A stretch of 9,227 nt of DNA from Acidobacteriota bacterium (GTDB lineage Bacteria > Acidobacteriota > Vicinamibacteria > Vicinamibacterales > UBA8438). Below, piece after piece: positions 5,633 to 9,227 of this stretch. The stretch covers positions 1-9,227 of the forward strand of contig DQEK01000191.1 of the NCBI GenBank assembly GCA_003533545.1. Reading direction: 5' to 3'. The position numbers were made by a program, and so were the translations under genes. Within the stretch, counting starts at the first letter, position 1. The number at the start of each line of letters is the position of its first letter. The notes under the pieces were generated by a model. The model did no database searches, was not told the DNA's origin, and saw only the letters and a list, made by a program, of their open reading frames with translations.

Positions 5633-6547
5633 TCAGGTTCGGACCATGGGAGTGAACGTGACGTCTCCGGCGGCGGTATCTCCGGCTTCCAGTACGATTA
5701 ATCCCGTGTCAGGACGTCCTTGGTCAGCCAAGTTAAAGCCATCGATGCAGTTGGTTGCCGGTTCTGCGCAGAAGAAGTCTTGTCTTTCTGGAGTGTAGAT
5801 AACCAAACAACTGAATACCGGGTCCGCGGCAATCTCGAGCCCAGCGTTCCATTCTGGCCAATCCACCTTGGCAAGACCGCCGAATCCGACGAAGTTGTTG
5901 TCGAGCACACTGGCATCAGGGTTCAATCCGTCCGCATTGAGTGCAAGCTGAGGTGGTGGCACGACGAGGTCGGCCGGCATCGAGTTGGCGTCCGCCCGCC
6001 ACATCCGGTTGACTGCGGCTCTAAGCCGTACGCGCGGCGTGCGGATGAAATAGGGGTGGAAACCGAATCCGACAGGCATGACTTCGGACGATTCGTTCGT
6101 GACCGCGAATCGTACCGTGAGGGTCTCCTGGGTCAGGTCGAACATCTGTTCGGCGCGGTATGTCCATGGCCAGGCGTCGGCTTGGTGCAGGTATTCGAGC
6201 GTTAGCTTGGCGTCAGAGTGGTGGACGACAGCCCAAGGGGCTCGCCAACCGTGCCCGTGAATGGCGTGGGGTTCTGGCTGGAAATTCTGAGGTAGTTGAA
6301 TGGTTCGGCCACGGAACCGAAAGGCCGCGTCTCGGATTCGGTTCGAAAACGGCACCATCGGAAAACTCGATGTCGCCCCGGCCGAGCGACTGGTCACGGC
6401 CTCAGGACGGGCTGGTCGCATCCACTCGAACGTTCGACCGCGGTTCTCGGAGGCGTAACGGGTGATCGAGCCGCCCGCCACGGGTGAGACGGTAAGGATG
6501 GTCGTGCCGACTCTAAGTTCGACAAGGTCAGGCGATTGTTGAATCAC
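5633..6547 (-). CDS. Aldose 1-epimerase (mutarotase) family protein
   Basis: A 304-residue cytoplasmic galactose-mutarotase-like beta-sandwich protein that interconverts alpha and beta anomers of a sugar. FPMVPFSNRIRD (62-73) is the N-terminal signature. HAIHGHGWRAPW (94-105) carries the first catalytic His (H97), and GFGFHPYF (160-167) the second (H164). FCAEPATNCIDGFN (259-272) holds the catalytic base E262. Length is close to the bacterial YihR/GalM-like group, which is often broader or unassigned in substrate. The start is a GTG backed by AGAAGG at 6553-6558, five bases upstream. It converges on the dehydrogenase gene, with only 22 bases between the two stops. A five-base stem at 5616-5631 without a T run is all that could serve as terminator. 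Whether it shares a pathway with the kinase/enolase/dehydrogenase genes is open; being tail-to-tail, it is not cotranscribed with them. Confidence 0.88.
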   Translation of the reverse strand: MIQQSPDLVELRVGTTILTVSPVAGGSITRYASENRGRTFEWMRPARPEAVTSRSAGATSSFPMVPFSNRIRDAAFRFRGRTIQLPQNFQPEPHAIHGHGWRAPWAVVHHSDAKLTLEYLHQADAWPWTYRAEQMFDLTQETLTVRFAVTNESSEVMPVGFGFHPYFIRTPRVRLRAAVNRMWRADANSMPADLVVPPPQLALNADGLNPDASVLDNNFVGFGGLAKVDWPEWNAGLEIAADPVFSCLVIYTPERQDFFCAEPATNCIDGFNLADQGRPDTGLIVLEAGDTAAGDVTFTPMVRT

Positions 6548-6552
6548 GGGTA

Positions 6553-6558
6553 CCTTCT
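6553..6558 (-). promoter_or_regulatory. Ribosome binding site deciding the GTG start of the epimerase
   Basis: On the minus strand this reads AGAAGG, five bases before GTG at 6547. No ATG in this frame lies near the conserved N-terminus, so this site supports the GTG start. Confidence 0.6.
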
Positions 6559-6568
6559 GCCGGCCGAT

Positions 6569-6710
6569 CTATTTGCGAACCGTCACGCGCATCGGCGGTG
6601 CACCTACTGCTCCCGGGGAAAATGATTTCGAGTTCCAGCGTCTTCAGGGAGACGGTAGTTGACTGAAATGTCGCTATCACGAGTTCTGTGTCGCTGGTGT
6701 GACTGGTCGC
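6569..6710 (-). other. Coding-like stretch, possible remnant of a lost gene
   Basis: Read on the minus strand after a TAA at 6711-6713, one frame gives a protein-like stretch ending VSLKTLELEIIFP. At a CCCCGGG run (6612-6618) a frame change would continue it as GAVGAPPMRVTVRK and a TAG at 6569-6571. No start codon suits it and the joined piece is only about 45 residues. It could be the tail of a decayed gene or chance. Otherwise the 176-base gap between the epimerase and esterase genes shows nothing recognisable. Confidence 0.15.
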
Positions 6711-6723
6711 TTAACACCGGGTA

Positions 6724-7686
6724 TCACTCATTCGAATTCATTGCCACAAGTCGGTGTTCGCCAAGGAACGCTCGGATCGCGGCGTAGATCCGGATGTTGT
6801 CGTCGGCGCTGAACCCGCCGTGTCCGCCACCCTCTACCGTGACAAGTTGGTTGGGCACCCCGGCTTCGTCAAGTGCTTCGTGTAGCCGAACGCCATGGTC
6901 ATAGGGCACGATTGGGTCAGAGTCGCCATGGATGGTCAGCACCGGCGGCAACCCAGCTCTTACGTAGCTCAGGGGTGAAACGCGGTGCGCCACCTCGTCC
7001 CTGTCGGCACGGCTACCGAGCCAGGCTTCGGTAAAGTTTCCGGATGACCCTGGGGGGCCTTGCATCAAGCCCACTACGTCGGTGATGCCGTACCAGTTGA
7101 CAATGGCTGCCACCTCCAACTCGGCCGTCGATGTTGTTCCGGTCGACCAAGAGCGGTTCCGGTCGCCGGGGCACTGGCGGTCGAGGCCAGCTGAGGCTGG
7201 CACCATTCCGGTGGCGAGCGACAAGTGACCGCCCGCGGAGTTGCCAGTCACCACTATCCGATCGACGTCAAAGTTGTATTGGTCGGCGTTCCGGTAGATC
7301 CATCGTAGGGCACACCGACAATCCTCGACGGCGGCCGGAGCATGTGCCACGTCGGCCATCCGGTATTCAACGTTGACCACCGACCACCCCATCTCCAGAT
7401 AGGGTAGGAACGTAAGTGCTGAACTCTCTTTGCTGCCGTTGGTCCACCCGCCGCCGTGGATGTACATGAGTACCGGGGCAGACTCGGCTTGGCGGCACTG
7501 GTAGAGGTCGAGTTTTAGGTCGATACCACCCGCCCGCAGATAGGTGATGTTGGGGATGAGTCGGTAGCCGCCAGCGACTTCGACGAACCTGGTGGCAGGA
7601 TCTGTAGGTTGTGCCGACGCGCTGCTAGCTGCACTGAGGCCGATGCTGGCGAGAACGGTGCCGACAATCAAAGAATGCGTACGCAT
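6724..7686 (-). CDS. Secreted alpha/beta hydrolase (BD-FAE / HSL-like esterase)
   Basis: A 320-residue carboxylesterase-type protein. Residues 1-25 form a Sec signal peptide (basic start, hydrophobic core, ASSASAQ cleavage region), so it acts in the periplasm or outside. YIHGGGWTNG (75-84) is the oxyanion-hole motif of the HSL/BD-FAE group. VTGNSAGGH (146-154) has nucleophile S150, TIHGDSDPIVP (251-261) has D257, and GGGHGGF (286-292) has H289, so the triad is complete. Relatives deacetylate or de-esterify plant polysaccharides or cleave short-chain esters; substrate is not readable here. A low-complexity Ser/Thr insert lies at about 177-188, and there are several cysteines (64, 123, 125, 172) that could form disulfides after export. 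The start chosen is ATG 7686, with GGAG at 7695-7698; a longer version starting at 7728 would put 14 non-signal residues first. Confidence 0.88.
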   Translation of the reverse strand: MRTHSLIVGTVLASIGLSAASSASAQPTDPATRFVEVAGGYRLIPNITYLRAGGIDLKLDLYQCRQAESAPVLMYIHGGGWTNGSKESSALTFLPYLEMGWSVVNVEYRMADVAHAPAAVEDCRCALRWIYRNADQYNFDVDRIVVTGNSAGGHLSLATGMVPASAGLDRQCPGDRNRSWSTGTTSTAELEVAAIVNWYGITDVVGLMQGPPGSSGNFTEAWLGSRADRDEVAHRVSPLSYVRAGLPPVLTIHGDSDPIVPYDHGVRLHEALDEAGVPNQLVTVEGGGHGGFSADDNIRIYAAIRAFLGEHRLVAMNSNE

Positions 7687-7694
7687 GAAAACAA

Positions 7695-7698
7695 CTCC
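7695..7698 (-). promoter_or_regulatory. Ribosome binding site deciding the esterase start
   Basis: GGAG on the minus strand, eight bases before ATG 7686. It selects the start that places the signal peptide at the N-terminus over the in-frame start at 7728. Confidence 0.55.
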
Positions 7699-7752
7699 AA
7701 GGTTATACAGGGGCGGACGAGAGCCCAACCCGCGGCTCGCCTAAAGACATCG

Positions 7753-7781
7753 AGTATATACGGCGCTTACCGGACTGCCTA
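7753..7781 (-). promoter_or_regulatory. Candidate sigma70-type promoter for the esterase gene
   Basis: On the minus strand TAGGCA (7776-7781) and TATACT (7753-7758) are 17 bases apart, matching the -35 and -10 consensus at four and five of six positions. It lies in the 101-base gap after the RNA methyltransferase stop and would give a leader of about 60 bases. Confidence 0.4.
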
Positions 7782-7787
7782 TTCTCG

Positions 7788-8612
7788 CTAGCGGCTACTT
7801 CCCGATGGTCTGATCGATAGCGAGTACAACGCGATTCCGGATGCGGTCGCGACATTCAGCGAGTCAACGTTGTCGGCAATCGGAATCCGTACACGGTAGT
7901 CCAAAAGCGCCGCGGCCTCGTCGCTGAGGCCGGTGCCCTCGGTCCCGAACAGTAACGCAATTGGAGTAGGGGCATCGGCAACGATCGCGTTGAGCTCAAC
8001 GGCGTCAGGGTCGAGGGTCATACCCATCGTTGCAAAACCGAGTTCCTGCAGTCGTGTCAGTCCTTCTGGCCAGTCGTCGACTTCCCCGTAGGGAATTCGA
8101 AGTGTCGCACCGAGCGAGGTGCGAATGGCTTTTCGGTAGAGTGGATCTCCGCAGCCAGGACTGAGCAGGACACCGTTAGCGCCGAATGCTGCCGCGTTGC
8201 GGAAGATGCTGCCGACGTTGTCCGGATTACTGACCCGTTCGAGCACGACGACCAGTCGGCCGGTGGTCAGCGCAGGAAGGGTACGATCGGTGACCGGGGC
8301 CGGTCGTTCGCCGATGGCTAGACAGCCGCGGTGAACGTTGAATCCGACAATATTTTGTAGGAACTGATGGGAGGCGACGTAGACCGCTAGGTTGTCGGCT
8401 CGGTCGGTGAGTAGGTCTCTGAGACTGTCATAGGCTGTCGGTGTTGCCAACACTGACCTGGTATTCAGGTGCTGATGGGACAGTAGCTCTCGGACCACGA
8501 AGCGGCTCTCGGCGACGAAGAGCCCGCGCTTCCGGAGCAACACCGGGTCCGGTACGTTCCGGTAGTCCTCAAGGCGAGGGTCGTCGAGTTGGTCAATGTG
8601 GACGATCGGCAT
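7788..8612 (-). CDS. SpoU/TrmH-family RNA 2'-O-ribose methyltransferase
   Basis: A 274-residue SPOUT-class enzyme that transfers methyl from S-adenosylmethionine to a ribose 2'-OH of rRNA or tRNA. The first ~100 residues resemble the L30e-like RNA-binding domain (LFVAESRFVVREL, 31-43). The catalytic domain shows motif 1, NPDNVGSIFRNAAAFGA (129-145), with N129 and R138. Motif 2 is LLFGTEGTGLS (220-230), and motif 3 is IPIADNVDSLNVATASGIAL (244-263). Motif 3 forms the trefoil-knot cofactor site. The family cannot be assigned by eye to RlmB, TrmH or another target-specific group, so no symbol is given. The ATG at 8612 has a weak ribosome site. The gene is divergent from the aminotransferase at 8703 across 90 bases, and transcription runs toward the esterase gene, which probably has its own promoter. 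Confidence 0.9.
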   Translation of the reverse strand: MPIVHIDQLDDPRLEDYRNVPDPVLLRKRGLFVAESRFVVRELLSHQHLNTRSVLATPTAYDSLRDLLTDRADNLAVYVASHQFLQNIVGFNVHRGCLAIGERPAPVTDRTLPALTTGRLVVVLERVSNPDNVGSIFRNAAAFGANGVLLSPGCGDPLYRKAIRTSLGATLRIPYGEVDDWPEGLTRLQELGFATMGMTLDPDAVELNAIVADAPTPIALLFGTEGTGLSDEAAALLDYRVRIPIADNVDSLNVATASGIALYSLSIRPSGSSR

Positions 8613-8702
8613 GGTGAAGGCCTACCCCGAGGGTCGCCCGGTTTCGATGATGCGTCAACTCCACTGGACTCGGACCCCCTGGGACGGGTCACAATCCCCG
8701 TG

Positions 8703-9227
8703 ATGGGCATATCTTTCTCGTCCCGTTCCGATGCGATTGCACCGTTCCTAGCCATGGAGGTCATGGAGCGCGGTATGGCGATGTCCCGCGCCGGTGTAGA
8801 CGTCCTGCAATTAGGGGTCGGCGAGCCCGGGTTTCCCCCTCCACCAGAGGTTACCGAGGCGGTGGCTGTTGCTGTGGCAGCCGGACACACTCACTACACG
8901 GATAGCCGCGGCCTGGTCGAATTGCGGGAGGCAATCGCGACAGACTGCCACAAGCGACGAGGGGTCGCCGTCGACTCGGAGCAGATTATCGTAACGAGCG
9001 GCTCGTCCCCGGCCCTGCTCATAGTGTTGAGCCTGCTACTGGATCCCGGGGACGAGGTGATTATTCCGACGCCGCACTATCCGTGCTACCCCAACATGGT
9101 TGAGGTCTGTGGGGGACGAGCTGTCTTTGTGCCGACGGCTCCAGAGGACGGCTACCTGATTGATGTGGACCGGGTGCGAGCGGTGGTGACGGCACGAACG
9201 AAGGGGTTACTGGTCGCGTCCCCGGCG
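8703..9227 (+). CDS. Class I/II PLP-dependent aminotransferase, N-terminal part (cut by right edge)
   Basis: The frame is open from ATG 8703 to the window edge, giving 175 residues, a bit under half of a usual ~390-residue enzyme. Family features are AIAPFLAMEVMERG (11-24), LGVGEPGFPPPPEV (37-50), HYTDSRGLVELREAIA (64-79), TSGSSPALL (98-106), LDPGDEVIIPTPHYPCYPN (113-131) and the beginning of the strand before the NPxG motif, GLLVASPA (168-175). The PLP lysine lies beyond the edge. It is a fold-type I aspartate-aminotransferase-like enzyme; the amino donor cannot be told from this half. The chosen ATG has no clear Shine-Dalgarno sequence, and a GTG directly before it (8700) is equally possible. 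Later ATGs (8754, 8763) would remove the conserved first helix. It is divergent from the RNA methyltransferase gene. Confidence 0.88.
   Translation, partial: MGISFSSRSDAIAPFLAMEVMERGMAMSRAGVDVLQLGVGEPGFPPPPEVTEAVAVAVAAGHTHYTDSRGLVELREAIATDCHKRRGVAVDSEQIIVTSGSSPALLIVLSLLLDPGDEVIIPTPHYPCYPNMVEVCGGRAVFVPTAPEDGYLIDVDRVRAVVTARTKGLLVASPA

Noticed and set aside
5720..6205. Plus-strand open frame of 161 codons
   Set aside because: It is fully antisense to the aldose epimerase, whose catalytic residues are all present on the other strand.
7721..7738. GAGCC/GGCTC hairpin in the esterase leader as a riboswitch or attenuator
   Set aside because: Five base pairs in a short GC-rich leader, with no known riboswitch core or terminator.
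8611..8703. A 30-codon plus-strand frame whose TGA overlaps the aminotransferase ATG (TGATG), as a possible leader peptide
   Set aside because: Its ATG falls on the methyltransferase start codon, it has no ribosome site, and the peptide has no run of a regulatory amino acid; likely chance.

Overview
The window looks like an ordinary chromosomal stretch of a moderately GC-rich, aerobic, Gram-negative-type bacterium. The signs are a Tat signal on a phosphotriesterase-family protein, a secreted c-heme cytochrome P460-family protein, a secreted BD-FAE-like esterase, and mixed ATG/GTG starts. The gene mix would suit a Vicinamibacteria-like Acidobacteriota lineage, but no marker gene here fixes the taxonomy and this is only an impression. 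I see no rRNA, tRNA, insertion sequence, CRISPR array, phage gene or attachment site. No gap between genes exceeds about 180 bases.

Layout, left to right. At 1-390 (minus) is the N-terminal part of a Tat-exported phosphotriesterase-family hydrolase, cut by the left edge. At 552-1490 (minus) is a PLP enzyme of the D-cysteine desulfhydrase/ACC deaminase family. At 1628-2221 (plus) is a periplasmic cytochrome P460/c'-beta-like protein. At 2323-3612 (minus) is an enolase-family protein, translationally coupled to the APH-type small-molecule kinase at 3609-4643 (minus). Only 22 bases beyond the kinase start, a D-2-hydroxyacid dehydrogenase begins on the opposite strand (4666-5610, plus). It converges on an aldose 1-epimerase (5633-6547, minus). 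Then come a secreted alpha/beta hydrolase (6724-7686, minus), a SpoU/TrmH RNA 2'-O-methyltransferase (7788-8612, minus) and, divergently, a class I/II aminotransferase cut by the right edge (8703-9227, plus).

The most interesting part is 2323-5610. A kinase and an enolase paralogue overlap by 4 bases, and a 2-hydroxyacid dehydrogenase sits head-to-head with them. Together they could carry out 2-oxoacid -> D-2-hydroxyacid -> 2-phospho-hydroxyacid -> enolpyruvate-type phosphate, with hydroxypyruvate -> D-glycerate -> 2-phosphoglycerate -> PEP as the simplest version. The enolase keeps its three metal ligands and the catalytic Lys, but has Asp and Ala where E. coli has Glu167 and His369. This suggests a substrate other than, or in addition to, 2-phosphoglycerate. 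The pathway is inference; the gene arrangement and the substitutions are visible in the sequence.

The two divergent gaps at 1491-1627 and 4644-4665 each carry a nearly symmetrical -10-like element that reads as a promoter hexamer on both strands, which may serve bidirectional transcription.
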